From assembly GCF_013386825.1 (NCBI RefSeq), contig NZ_JACARC010000002.1, positions 28,140-92,139 of the forward strand: a stretch of 64,000 nucleotides of DNA, in the 5' to 3' direction. Below are positions 26,162-34,681 of this stretch, one piece after another; the stretch's first letter is position 1; each line of letters starts with the position of its first letter. The translations under genes and the position numbers were made by a program. The notes under the pieces are model-generated. The model did not search any database. It saw only the letters and a program-made list of their open reading frames with translations, and was not told where the DNA came from. Source of the stretch: Pseudomonas sp. IPO3778 (lineage in GTDB: Bacteria > Pseudomonadota > Gammaproteobacteria > Pseudomonadales > Pseudomonadaceae).

Positions 26162-26200
26162 TACGCCCCGACCTTCTTTATAGGAAGGTCGGGGCGTTGG
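26162..26200. terminator. Rho-independent terminator after dsbB
   Basis: A 14-bp near-perfect stem, ACGCCCCGACCTTC with GAAGGTCGGGGCGT, closes a short TTTATAG loop. On the minus strand it follows dsbB by 12 bp and is followed by a T-rich stretch. Confidence 0.85.
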
Positions 26201-26211
26201 GTTGTTACGGC

Positions 26212-26718
26212 TTAGGCTTTGCGCTGGCGATTACGGTAGATGCCCAGTGGCACCAGGATGACGGTCAGCACAAACGCCACCAGCGCCCATTGGGCCAGGG
26301 ACAGGCCGAGGACGGGCGGGTAAGGCGTCTCACAGAAGCCATCGACCTGGAACCCCAAGGGAAACAGCGAGGCCAGCGGCAAGCCATCGACAATCGGTTG
26401 CAGCACATCAATGCCGCAGCTGACTTTCGGAAAGTACTGGATGTACACGTGATAACCGGCGGCGGCGACGCCACCGAGGGCGCTGAGGGTCACCAGCACT
26501 TCAAACACCGTGACACTGCGAGGGGTGCGCATGGCGGCCCCGATGAAGGCGAAGATCGCGATCAGCAGCAAGGCGTAGCGTTGCAGGATGCACAGCGGGC
26601 ATGGCGCCTCGCCCAACACCACCTGCATGTACAGCGCCCCGCCGATCAGCGCCAGGCAAATGATGCCCAGCAGTACCAGAAAGCGTCGCTCCCTGCCCAA
26701 ACGCAATTCGTCGATCAT
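26212..26718 (-). CDS. dsbB: Disulfide bond formation protein DsbB
   Basis: A 168-residue inner-membrane protein with four transmembrane helices. Both catalytic cysteine pairs are present: C40-P-L-C43 in 'EAPCPLCILQRYALLL', and C101 and C129 in 'YFPKVSCGID' and 'VDGFCETPYPP'. DsbB reoxidises periplasmic DsbA and passes electrons to quinone. Pseudomonads often have a second copy (dsbH/dsbI); this one sits alone between the cyo region and the flavohemoprotein gene, and I cannot say which paralogue it is. Confidence 0.9.
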   Translation of the reverse strand: MIDELRLGRERRFLVLLGIICLALIGGALYMQVVLGEAPCPLCILQRYALLLIAIFAFIGAAMRTPRSVTVFEVLVTLSALGGVAAAGYHVYIQYFPKVSCGIDVLQPIVDGLPLASLFPLGFQVDGFCETPYPPVLGLSLAQWALVAFVLTVILVPLGIYRNRQRKA

Positions 26719-26877
26719 CCCCGTTTCCCTTTAGCCAATTGTGGTTGTGCCAATGGCCGCAAGTTTACACGCGGACGGTGAAAGTTGAGCAGTTGGCGTG
26801 AGGAGGTTTAAACAGGGAGGGTTAACAGCGGATTAATCTGGGGAACTGTTTCGAAACTTCCTTGCGACCGAGTCCTT

Positions 26878-26973
26878 TGTGGCAAGGGGGCTTGTCCCCC
26901 GTTGGGCTGCGCAGCAGCCCCAAAAGAATGGGAGCGCTGCGCACTCCAACGGGGGACAAGCCCCCTCGCCACA
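26878..26973. repeat. REPIN, TGTGGCGAGGGGGCTTGTCCCC family
   Basis: The arms TGTGGCAAGGGGGCTTGTCC and GGACAAGCCCCCTCGCCACA face each other, with an inner GGGCTGCGCAGCAGCCC hairpin. It lies between the promoter side of dsbB and the 3' end of hmp. Confidence 0.85.
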
Positions 26974-27002
26974 GATAATCACAAGACCACAGGGGGTAAG
27001 GG

Positions 27003-28184
27003 TTATTCCAGCGCCGACGCCGGCCCAAAAAACTCATACCGGCTCTGCTTCTCTGGCACACCCAGGGCCTTCAGGTGACGTTTGATCGCCGCCATGAAGC
27101 CTTTTGGCCCCAGGAAGTAAGCATCCACATCACGCTCCTGGGGCAACCACGCCGCCAGCTGCTCCTGGCTCAGCATGCCGACCTTGTCCGCCGCCGGGCT
27201 CACGCCATCATCTTCGGCGTAGCAATAGAAGCGTTTGAGCTGCGGATGCTGCGCAGCCAGGCCATCCACCCACTCCCGGAACGCATGCACCCCACCATTG
27301 CGCGCGCAGTGGATAAAGTGAATCGGACGCTCAGTGGCCAGGGCCGCTTCGAGCATCGGCAGGGTTGGCGTGATGCCGACACCACCGCTGATCAGTACCA
27401 ACGGTTTGTCGCTGGCCGCCAGGGTGAACTCACCCGATGGCGTGAACAGGTCGATGGTCGCCCCCACCTGAAACTGGTCATGCAGGTAGTTCGACACCCG
27501 GCCACCGGCCTCGCGCTTGACGCTGATGCGGTACTGGCCCGACTGGCTGCGGGCCGAGAGGGAGTAGTTGCGGCGTACTTCTTCACCCTCCAGCAGCAAT
27601 TTCATACCGATGTATTGGCCTGGCTCGGCGGCCAGGATCGGGCCTTTATCCACCGGTGCGAAGTAGAACGAGGTAATTTCCGCGCTCTCCTCCACTCGCT
27701 TGACCAGGGTGAACGACCGCGCACCGCGCCAGCCGCCCGGTGCCTCGGCCTTCTCTTTATAGATAGCCGCTTCGGCACCGATCAGGATGTCAGCCAGTTG
27801 GCCATAAGCGGCGCCCCAGGCACTCATCACTTCAGGGGTGGCGATTTCGCTGCCCAGCACTTCAGAAATCGCCCGCAGCAGGCAGGTGCCCACAATCGGG
27901 TAATGCTCCGGCAGGATCTGCAGGGCCACGTGCTTGTTGATGATCTTCGCCACCAGGTCGCCCAACTGGTCCAGTTGGTCGATGTGCCGGGCGTACATCA
28001 ACACGCCATTGGCCAGGGCCCGTGGCTGGTCGCCGCTGGCCTGGTGGGCCTGGTTGAACAGCGGGCGCACCTCGGGGTACTCGGACAGCATCATGCGGTA
28101 GAAATGGGTGATCAGCGCTTCGCCGCCGCTTTCCAGCAGGGGCACGGTGGATTTGACGATGGCACGGTCTTGGGCACTAAGCAT
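27003..28184 (-). CDS. hmp: Flavohemoprotein (nitric oxide dioxygenase)
   Basis: A 393-residue three-domain protein, the usual size. The globin part (1-140) contains 'HVALQILPEHYPIVGTCLL' with the proximal His. The FAD domain has 'GQYIGMKLLLEGEEVRRNYSLSAR'. The NAD domain contains 'ISGGVGITPTLPMLEAAL', and 'RYEFFGPASALE' ends it. It detoxifies NO to nitrate with oxygen and NADH. The gene is divergent from a NorR-type regulator across 147 bp that carry three GT-N7-AC boxes and a sigma-54-like promoter, so it is induced by NO. Confidence 0.95.
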   Translation of the reverse strand: MLSAQDRAIVKSTVPLLESGGEALITHFYRMMLSEYPEVRPLFNQAHQASGDQPRALANGVLMYARHIDQLDQLGDLVAKIINKHVALQILPEHYPIVGTCLLRAISEVLGSEIATPEVMSAWGAAYGQLADILIGAEAAIYKEKAEAPGGWRGARSFTLVKRVEESAEITSFYFAPVDKGPILAAEPGQYIGMKLLLEGEEVRRNYSLSARSQSGQYRISVKREAGGRVSNYLHDQFQVGATIDLFTPSGEFTLAASDKPLVLISGGVGITPTLPMLEAALATERPIHFIHCARNGGVHAFREWVDGLAAQHPQLKRFYCYAEDDGVSPAADKVGMLSQEQLAAWLPQERDVDAYFLGPKGFMAAIKRHLKALGVPEKQSRYEFFGPASALE

Positions 28185-28224
28185 GGCAGACTCCTGAGTC
28201 TTCTTACTGAATACCCTCTACTAC

Positions 28225-28240
28225 TCAGTATTCGTGCCAA
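28225..28240 (-). promoter_or_regulatory. Sigma-54-like promoter of hmp
   Basis: On the minus strand TTGGCACGAATACTGA gives the -24 GG and a -12 element (GA in place of GC) with the required 10-bp spacing. It lies about 40 bp upstream of the hmp start, and the NorR boxes lie 40-110 bp further upstream, the normal distance for sigma-54 activation. Confidence 0.55.
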
Positions 28241-28280
28241 CTTATAAACCCTTATAAATCAATTACTTGAAATTAATGTA

Positions 28281-28336
28281 GTCAGTATGACTTCCTACAT
28301 CTTATAGTCACTATGACTACAAGGAGTCATTATGAC
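28281..28336. promoter_or_regulatory. Three NorR/FhpR binding boxes (GT-N7-AC)
   Basis: GTCAGTATGAC (28281-28291), GTCACTATGAC (28307-28317) and GTCATTATGAC (28326-28336) share GTCA-N3-TGAC. E. coli NorR needs three GT-(N7)-AC enhancer sites to form its hexamer. The third box covers the ATG (28332) of the regulator gene itself. Confidence 0.75.
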
Positions 28337-29876
28337 TGCGCAACCCCTGCTCACCACCCTGCTGCCCCTGGTCGCCGACCTGTCCCGCGAGCTGCCCGAA
28401 GGCGAGCGCTACCGGCGCCTGCTCCAGGCCATGCGAGCCCTGCTGCCCTGCGACGCCGCCGCCCTGCTGCGCCTCGATGGCGAATGGCTGGTACCGCTGG
28501 CGGTGGACGGCCTGAGCACCGACACCCTCGGCCGGCGCTTCAAAGTCAGCGAGCACCCGCGCTTTGGCGTGCTGCTCAGCAGCCCCGGCCCGACCCGCTT
28601 TGACAGCGACAGCGACCTGCCCGACCCCTACGACGGGTTGGTGGATGGCCTGCACGGGCACCTGGAAGTCCATGACTGCATGGGCTGCCCGCTGTTTGTC
28701 GACGACCAGCCCTGGGGCCTGCTGACCCTCGACGCCCTGGATACCGAACGCTTCGAACGGGTGGAACTGGACGCCCTGCAAGCCTTCGCCAGCCTTGCCG
28801 CCGCGACGGTGAATGTCGCCGCACGCATCGAACGCCTGGCCCTGCGCGCCGAAGACGAACACCAACGCGCCGAAATCTACCGCCAGGCCAGCGGCCAGCA
28901 GCACAAGGAAATGATCGGCCAGAGCAAAACCCACAAACGGCTGGTGGAAGAAATCAACCTGGTGGGTGGCAGCGACCTGACGGTATTGATCACCGGCGAG
29001 ACCGGCGTCGGCAAGGAACTGGTGGCCCAGGCGATCCATGCCGCCTCCTCCCGCGCCGAAAAACCGCTGATCAGCCTCAACTGCGCCGCCCTGCCGGAAA
29101 CCCTGGTGGAAAGCGAGTTGTTCGGCCATGTGCGCGGCGCGTTTACCGGCGCGCTGAATGAACGCCGGGGCAAATTCGAACTGGCGAATGGCGGCACGTT
29201 GTTCCTGGACGAAGTGGGCGAGCTGTCCCTCACCGTGCAGGCCAAGCTGTTGCGGGTGCTGCAAAGCGGCCAACTGCAACGTTTGGGCTCCGACAAGGAG
29301 CATCAGGTAGATGTACGCCTGATCGCCGCCACCAACCGGGATTTAGCCGAAGAAGTGCGCAGTGGCCGCTATCGCGCCGACTTCTATCACCGTTTGAGTG
29401 TGTACCCGCTGCAAGTCCCGGCGCTGCGTGAGCGCGGGCGCGACGTGCTGTTGCTGGCCGGCTTTTTCCTCGAACAGAACCGCTCGCGCATGGGCCTGGG
29501 CAGCCTGCGCCTGACCAGTGACGCCCAGGCGGCGCTGTTGACATATGGGTGGCCAGGCAATGTGCGCGAGCTGGAACACCTGATCGGCCGCAGCGCCCTG
29601 AAAGCGCTGGGCAACTGCCGGGAACGGCCGAAGATCCTCAGCCTGGACGCCACGGACCTGGACTTGCCGAACGTCAGCGCACCACCGATCGAACAGCAGC
29701 CCGACGCCGTGCCGGACGTGACCGGCGACCTGCGCCTGGCCACCGAGAACTACCAGCGCCAGGTTATCAGTGCCTGCCTCGAACGCCACCAGCACAACTG
29801 GGCCAGCGCCGCCCGCGAGCTGGGCCTGGACCGGGCCAACCTGGGCCGGATGGCCAAGCGCCTGGGCCTGAAATAA
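28332..29876 (+). CDS. fhpR: NO-responsive sigma-54 activator FhpR/NorR
   Basis: A 514-residue enhancer-binding protein. The N-terminal GAF domain (about 1-170) senses NO through a non-heme iron in E. coli NorR. The AAA+ domain has Walker A 'ITGETGVGKELVAQAIH', the sigma-54 contact loop 'GAFTGALNERRGKFE' (GAFTGA), and Walker B 'NGGTLFLDEVGE'. A Fis-type HTH closes the protein ('HQHNWASAARELGLDRANLGRMAKRLGLK'). In P. aeruginosa this gene pair is fhpR-fhp. One NorR box overlaps its start codon, which suggests autorepression. Confidence 0.92.
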   Translation: MTAQPLLTTLLPLVADLSRELPEGERYRRLLQAMRALLPCDAAALLRLDGEWLVPLAVDGLSTDTLGRRFKVSEHPRFGVLLSSPGPTRFDSDSDLPDPYDGLVDGLHGHLEVHDCMGCPLFVDDQPWGLLTLDALDTERFERVELDALQAFASLAAATVNVAARIERLALRAEDEHQRAEIYRQASGQQHKEMIGQSKTHKRLVEEINLVGGSDLTVLITGETGVGKELVAQAIHAASSRAEKPLISLNCAALPETLVESELFGHVRGAFTGALNERRGKFELANGGTLFLDEVGELSLTVQAKLLRVLQSGQLQRLGSDKEHQVDVRLIAATNRDLAEEVRSGRYRADFYHRLSVYPLQVPALRERGRDVLLLAGFFLEQNRSRMGLGSLRLTSDAQAALLTYGWPGNVRELEHLIGRSALKALGNCRERPKILSLDATDLDLPNVSAPPIEQQPDAVPDVTGDLRLATENYQRQVISACLERHQHNWASAARELGLDRANLGRMAKRLGLK

Positions 29877-29908
29877 CGAACGCTGGTTCTCAGACAAAAA
29901 GGATCAAA

Positions 29909-30015
29909 TGTGGGAGCTGTCGAGCTTTAGCGAGGCTGCGATGGCATCACCGCAGTGCACCTGCAAGACCGCAGCGCCTGCATCGCAGCCCCGCTCGGGC
30001 TCGACAGCTCCCACA
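29909..30015. repeat. REPIN, TGTGGGAGCTGTCGAGC family
   Basis: The arms TGTGGGAGCTGTCGAGC and GCTCGACAGCTCCCACA are perfect complements. Inner dyads follow (GCTGCGATGGC / GCATCGCAGC). The right end touches the stop codon (CTA 30016-30018) of the minus-strand EamA gene. Confidence 0.85.
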
Positions 30016-30927
30016 CTAGACCTGCTTCGCCTTGTAGATTGGATTGATTGGCGCGCCAACCTTGGGCTTACGAAACACCAACACATTCCCCAGCATCACC
30101 AGCACCAACCCGGCCAACGCCGGCGCGGTCCACTGGTAGCCCTCGGCAAACGCCGAGACGTTCAGCGCCACCACCGGGAACAGCACGGTGCAATACGCCG
30201 CCCGCTCCGGGCCCATACGGCCGACCAGGGTCAGGTAGGCGGTAAACCCGATCACCGAACCCGGGATCACCAGGTACAGCAACGAACCGATGTAGCGGCT
30301 GTTCCACTCCATGTCGAACGGGATGCCCTGCACTGCGCAGTACATCGCCAGCATTGAGGCGCCGTAGGCCATGCCCCAGGCATTGGTGGTCAACGGCTTG
30401 AGGCCAGCCTTCTGTTGCAGGCTCGAGAGCATGTTGCCCGCCGAGAAACACATAGTGCCGAGCAACGCCAAACCCAGGCCGAGCAAGGTTTGCGGGCTGG
30501 CGGTGTGCCCCACCAGTTCCGGCCCGAACAACAGCCCCAGGCCCAGCAGGCCCAGACCGCCGCCCATCAACACATTGCGGGCGACCTTCTGGCCAAAGAA
30601 CACCCGGGCGTTCAGCGCGTTCCACAAGGTGGCCGTGGAGAACACCACCGCCACCAGGCCGCTGGGGATCCACTGGCTGGCAGTCAGGAAGCACATGAAA
30701 TTCACGCAAAACAGGCACAGGCCCTGGGCCAGGCAGATCAAATGCCCGCGACGGTTCATCACCTGCAGCTTGCGGCTGAGCAGCAGCATCACGAACAGCA
30801 CCAACGCGGCGAGGCCAAAGCGATAGACGATGGACACCGGAATCGCCACCACTCCAAGCTGCCATTTGAGGGCAATCCACGTGGTGCCCCAGATCAGCAC
30901 AGTGAGTAAATACAGAAATAGGTTCAT
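30016..30927 (-). CDS. EamA/DMT-family transporter
   Basis: A 303-residue inner-membrane protein with about ten hydrophobic segments in two EamA repeats. The ATG at 30927 is preferred: AAGGAG lies 6 bp before it and the first helix then starts at once (MNLFLYLLTVLIWGTTWIALKWQLG). 'GVYYTLIGT-like GTTWIALKW' and 'LVIPGSVIGFTAYLTLVGRMGPERAAY' mark the repeats. DMT proteins export amino acids or metabolites; the substrate is unknown. It is divergent from the AraC regulator that may control it. Confidence 0.82.
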   Translation of the reverse strand: MNLFLYLLTVLIWGTTWIALKWQLGVVAIPVSIVYRFGLAALVLFVMLLLSRKLQVMNRRGHLICLAQGLCLFCVNFMCFLTASQWIPSGLVAVVFSTATLWNALNARVFFGQKVARNVLMGGGLGLLGLGLLFGPELVGHTASPQTLLGLGLALLGTMCFSAGNMLSSLQQKAGLKPLTTNAWGMAYGASMLAMYCAVQGIPFDMEWNSRYIGSLLYLVIPGSVIGFTAYLTLVGRMGPERAAYCTVLFPVVALNVSAFAEGYQWTAPALAGLVLVMLGNVLVFRKPKVGAPINPIYKAKQV

Positions 30928-31065
30928 GACGGGCTCCTTGGGGTTGAGCCACAGTTTCGCCCCGGGCGGCACCCAGCCTCTTGCACATTCTTGCGCTTTT
31001 GTCGGCTGCCGGGCTCACAGCAACCGCCGCTGGGAGTAGGATGCAAGCCGTCAGAGAGTACGAAT

Positions 31066-31941
31066 ATGCCACCACTGGAAACCCTGCAAGTCTTTCAATC
31101 CCTCAACCGCTCGCCCAACGCTCGCCTCGAGCTGTGTGCCGAGCTCGGTGACGGCTTGTCTGCAGCCCTGTGGAGCAACCATCACGACGCCCAGGACTAC
31201 GAAGCCCCCGACCACCACACCCTGTCCTGCTACATCGGCGGCGGCACCGGCACCTTTCGCCGCGACCAGCCCGGCACCAAGGGCGGCCCGGACAAGCTGT
31301 GCATTCTGCCCGCCGACCACCAGTCAGCCTGGGTGATCAACGGCGAGATCCGCCTGGCCCACGTGTATTTCAGCCCGGAGCAATTCGCCCTGGGCTGCGT
31401 GACCTTGCTGGACCGTGAACCACGGGAGTTGCTGTTGCGTGAGAGCACATTCCTCGACGACCCACAGCAGGCCCGGCGCTTCCACCAGTTGATCAGCCTG
31501 AACTGGAAAGAACCCGGCGAACGCTTGCTCACCAGCAGCCTGGCCCATGAAATGCTCAGCCATACCTTGCTCAGCCAGGTGGGGATGCGTGAGGGGTTGC
31601 GCCTCAAAGGCGGTCTGGCCGCCCACCAGCGCCGGCAATTGGTGGAATACATCGACCACCAGTTGGCCGAGCCGGTCAGCCTGGGGCAATTGGCGGGGTT
31701 GTGCGCGCTGTCGGAGTACCACTTTGCGCGGATGTTTCGCGAGAGCTTTGGCTTGCCGCCCCATCAATACCTGCTGGCGCGACGCCTGGCCCGCGCCCGG
31801 GAGCTGTTGCGTGGCAGCTCGTTGCCACTGGGCGAGATTGCCCTGGCGTGCGGATTTTCCAGTGCCAGCCACTTCACCAACCGGTTCCGCCAGGCGATGA
31901 GGGCGACACCGGGGGAATACCGACAGGCGTTTCTGCCTTGA
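31066..31941 (+). CDS. AraC-family transcriptional regulator
   Basis: A 291-residue regulator. The ATG at 31066 starts 'MPPLETLQVFQSLNRSPNARLELC'; earlier codons give a Pro/Ser leader without a ribosome site. The N-terminal 180 residues are a sensor domain of unknown ligand. The C-terminal 100 residues carry the two HTH motifs: 'PVSLGQLAGLCALSEYHFARMFRESFGLPPHQYLLARRLARARELL' and 'LPLGEIALACGFSSASHFTNRFRQAMRATPGEYR', the AraC signature. The gene is divergent from the EamA transporter, a likely target. Confidence 0.85.
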   Translation: MPPLETLQVFQSLNRSPNARLELCAELGDGLSAALWSNHHDAQDYEAPDHHTLSCYIGGGTGTFRRDQPGTKGGPDKLCILPADHQSAWVINGEIRLAHVYFSPEQFALGCVTLLDREPRELLLRESTFLDDPQQARRFHQLISLNWKEPGERLLTSSLAHEMLSHTLLSQVGMREGLRLKGGLAAHQRRQLVEYIDHQLAEPVSLGQLAGLCALSEYHFARMFRESFGLPPHQYLLARRLARARELLRGSSLPLGEIALACGFSSASHFTNRFRQAMRATPGEYRQAFLP

Positions 31942-31970
31942 AATGCAATCTGCCTGATGGCTCAGTTCCA

Positions 31971-32095
31971 ATGTGGGAGCGGGCTTGCTGTGGTGAGCGG
32001 GCTTGCCCCGCGCTGGGCTGCGAAGCAGCCCCATCAATCTGTGGTGAACCCGACGGGGGACAAGCCCCCTCACCACAGCAAGCCCGCTCCCACAT
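31971..32095. repeat. Nested REPINs (one inside another)
   Basis: The outer arms ATGTGGGAGCGGGCTTGC and GCAAGCCCGCTCCCACAT belong to one family. Inside them is a complete second REPIN whose arms are TGTGGTGAGCGGGCTTG and CAAGCCCCCTCACCACA. This suggests insertion of one family into the other. Confidence 0.8.
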
Positions 32096-32131
32096 TTGAT
32101 CTCCACAGCCTTCAGTTTTTTGTGTTCAACG

Positions 32132-33589
32132 TCAGTCCGTCGATTTTGCCAACGCTGCCGCAAGGCGGTTCTCCAATGCCTTGATGCGCGCGCCTTCGAC
32201 CACGTAATTGTTGCTCACCATCGAAAACACCAGCTTGCGCCCATTGGCATCAGTGACATACCCGCTCAACGACGACACGCCACTCATGGAGCCGGTCTTG
32301 GCGTGCAGGTTGTTCTGCGCCGCCGTGCCCCGCAGGCGATAGCGCAGGCTGCCGCCCACCATTCGCTCCGGGTTACCGGCAATCGGCAGCGCGTTGTACC
32401 AGGCGTTGAACCAGGGCTGTTTGCTCGCGGCCAGCAGCAGGTCCGTCAGGTTCTGCGACGACACCAGGTTACGTCGGGACAACCCCGAGCCGTCCACCTG
32501 GTTCAAGGTGGCCGTATCAATGCCCTGGCGCTTGAGAAACCCCGCCACTGCCGCCACGCCGGCAGACGCCGTGCCGGCATTGGCCGTCTTGCGGCCCATG
32601 GTCTTGAGCAAGACTTCAGACATGTTGTTGTTGGAAAGCTTGAGCAGCGGCGTGATCAATTCCTGCAGCGGTGCCGACTCGTGCATCGCCAGCACCGTCG
32701 CCGTGGCCGGCGTGGCACCGCCGATCAACCGGCGCCCTTGCACGGTAATCCCCTGCTGTGCCAACGCCTGTTCAAACAGATTGCCGACCAGTTGCGTCGG
32801 CTCCCACACACTGACCAATTGCCGGCTCTGCTTGCCCGGCGCCAACGCCCCGGTGAGTTGCATAAGGTTGGTCCCGTGCTGACGATTGATCCCATAGCTG
32901 TTGCCCGCACCGCTGACGGCACGGTTGCTGAGCTGCACGTAGTCGGTGACCGGGCTGACCTCCACCGTCACCGGGCGACCCGCCACAGCCGGCGCCTTGG
33001 CCGTGATCAACAGGGAGCCCGCATCAAAGTCCGTATTGGGCGACACCGTCAGCGCCGAAATCTGCGCGCCGTAGTAGGTGCTTTCATCGTCCTGGGACCA
33101 ATCGACGCCCAGGCGCTCAGCATCGAAAAAGGTGTCATCGAACACCAAGTCGCCTTGCACCTGCCGGATACCCTGCTGGGCCAGGCTGGCTGCCAATGCC
33201 TGGTAGTCCGCCCACTGGATCGTCGGGTCGCCCAGGCCGCGCAGGTAGAGATTGCCGTTAAGCAGCGCGCCCTGCCGGGTGCCCGTGCTCAGCAGTTGGG
33301 TGGAAAACCGATACTGCGGGCCCAACACATCCATCGCCGCGGCCGTGGTCAGCAACTTGAGGCCGGAGGCCGGGCTCAACCGCGTGCGCGGGTTGTGTTG
33401 GTAAAGCGTGCTGCCACTGCGGGCATCGCGCACCATCAGCGACACGCTGGCACCGTGCAGCGCCGGGTCGGCCAATAACTGGTCGAGGCTGGCGCTGGTG
33501 GAAGTTTTCGGCGCCGTGGCGCAACCGCCCAGCAACAAGCTCAAGCCCAGCAGCAACCCGCCGGCGTGTGTCCATCGTCCCAACCGCAT
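32132..33589 (-). CDS. dacB: D-alanyl-D-alanine carboxypeptidase/endopeptidase (PBP4)
   Basis: A 485-residue S13-family penicillin-binding protein. It begins with a lipoprotein-like signal (lipobox LGGC, Cys23). The SxxK motif is S75-G-L-K78 in 'SPASGLKLLTTAAAM', SxN is in 'KLSNNNMSEVLLKTMG', and KTG is in 'NLHAKTGSMSGVSSLSGY'. PBP4 trims peptidoglycan cross-links in the periplasm; in P. aeruginosa its loss induces the AmpC beta-lactamase. All three active-site motifs are intact. It stands alone. Confidence 0.92.
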   Translation of the reverse strand: MRLGRWTHAGGLLLGLSLLLGGCATAPKTSTSASLDQLLADPALHGASVSLMVRDARSGSTLYQHNPRTRLSPASGLKLLTTAAAMDVLGPQYRFSTQLLSTGTRQGALLNGNLYLRGLGDPTIQWADYQALAASLAQQGIRQVQGDLVFDDTFFDAERLGVDWSQDDESTYYGAQISALTVSPNTDFDAGSLLITAKAPAVAGRPVTVEVSPVTDYVQLSNRAVSGAGNSYGINRQHGTNLMQLTGALAPGKQSRQLVSVWEPTQLVGNLFEQALAQQGITVQGRRLIGGATPATATVLAMHESAPLQELITPLLKLSNNNMSEVLLKTMGRKTANAGTASAGVAAVAGFLKRQGIDTATLNQVDGSGLSRRNLVSSQNLTDLLLAASKQPWFNAWYNALPIAGNPERMVGGSLRYRLRGTAAQNNLHAKTGSMSGVSSLSGYVTDANGRKLVFSMVSNNYVVEGARIKALENRLAAALAKSTD

Positions 33590-33643
33590 AAACCTGGTAG
33601 TCCTTGAATTTCGAGAGTGCGCAGCTTGTGGAATTCCTCCCGG

Positions 33644-34681
33644 TCAATCAAGGCCCAGGGTGGTGATGGAAAAGGTATTGGCCTGAAACACCGGGTCTGG
33701 CTTGGGTTCGGCCTGGCTCGGCGCCGGCTGGGTAAAGTCCATGGCCGGCAGGAATACCCGCTGGCTCACCGGGTCGAACGCCATGTTGTAGGCCATCGGC
33801 AAGGTGCTGACGCCGGCACGCACGGTGTAGTGATCGGCATCCTGTTGATCCACGAGCGTCAGGTTGGCATCAACGCCGCTGGGGATCAGCAAGCGCCGGT
33901 GCTGCTCGTCATAGGCCAGGGCGTTGACGTCGCGGGTGATGGGCAGCGTCGCCTTCACTTCACCGGTCTCCCGGTCGGCGACGATCAACACTGGCGCCTC
34001 ACCACGACACGCCACGAACAGCCGCTGGCGCGCCACGTCCTGGGCCAGGGCGCTGGGTTTGGGGCAATCAGCGAACTGCCAGGTACCTTGGAGCGCAAAG
34101 GTGCTCGCCGAATATCGGGCCACCTTGCCTTCATCGCGCATCGGCAGGAAGAAGCTGCCATCGCCCTTGACCAGCAACGGGTCGATTTTCTTCACCGCCA
34201 GCTCATGAGCGCCGGTGATTCGCTCCTGCTTGGGATCAAATTCAAACAGCGTCGAACGATCCGCCCGACGGCCGCTGACAATAATCACCTTGCCCGTCGA
34301 CGGCTCGTACACCGCGCTGTTGAGGTTGCTTTGCGCCACCGGGATGCGCTTGAGCAATTTGAGTGTGGATAACTGCACCACGCTCAAACTGCCGTCGGTG
34401 TTGAGCACGAATACACGGTTCACCTCGGGCACGAACACCACGCCATTGGCGCCTTCGGACTGCGCCACGGTCTTGACCAGGCGCTGCTGCTTCACGTCAA
34501 ACACGCTCAGGCCGTTTTCCCGGCGGGCCAGGAACAGATAGGGCCGGGTCGGGTCCAGCGCGACAAAGCCCCAGCTATGGGCGGAACCGGGCAGCGTCAC
34601 CCGGTGTTCGCGATGGTAGGTCGCGTCATCGGCCCATGCCGCGCCGCTGATCAGCAGGGCTGCCCATAACCAGTATTTCAT
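33644..34681 (-). CDS. YncE-like periplasmic beta-propeller protein
   Basis: A 345-residue secreted protein. The signal peptide is 'MKYWLWAALLISGAAWA-DD'. The rest is a seven-bladed propeller pattern with repeated 'V...VNGVVFVPEVNRVFVLNTDGSLSVVQL', 'RLFVACRGEAPVLIVADRETGEV' and 'QRVFLPAMDF' blades, as in YncE. Its start codon overlaps the last base of the siderophore receptor gene (34681), so the two are coupled. In E. coli yncE neighbours the TonB receptor yncD and is iron-regulated; here the pair is fused into one operon. The role is unknown, perhaps substrate handling in the periplasm. Confidence 0.75.
   Translation of the reverse strand: MKYWLWAALLISGAAWADDATYHREHRVTLPGSAHSWGFVALDPTRPYLFLARRENGLSVFDVKQQRLVKTVAQSEGANGVVFVPEVNRVFVLNTDGSLSVVQLSTLKLLKRIPVAQSNLNSAVYEPSTGKVIIVSGRRADRSTLFEFDPKQERITGAHELAVKKIDPLLVKGDGSFFLPMRDEGKVARYSASTFALQGTWQFADCPKPSALAQDVARQRLFVACRGEAPVLIVADRETGEVKATLPITRDVNALAYDEQHRRLLIPSGVDANLTLVDQQDADHYTVRAGVSTLPMAYNMAFDPVSQRVFLPAMDFTQPAPSQAEPKPDPVFQANTFSITTLGLD

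Noticed and set aside
25755..26183. 142-codon frame upstream of cyo
   Set aside because: No ribosome site, low-complexity product, and it runs into the dsbB terminator.
32096..33478. 460-codon plus-strand frame opposite dacB
   Set aside because: Antisense shadow; the minus-strand PBP4 has all three catalytic motifs.
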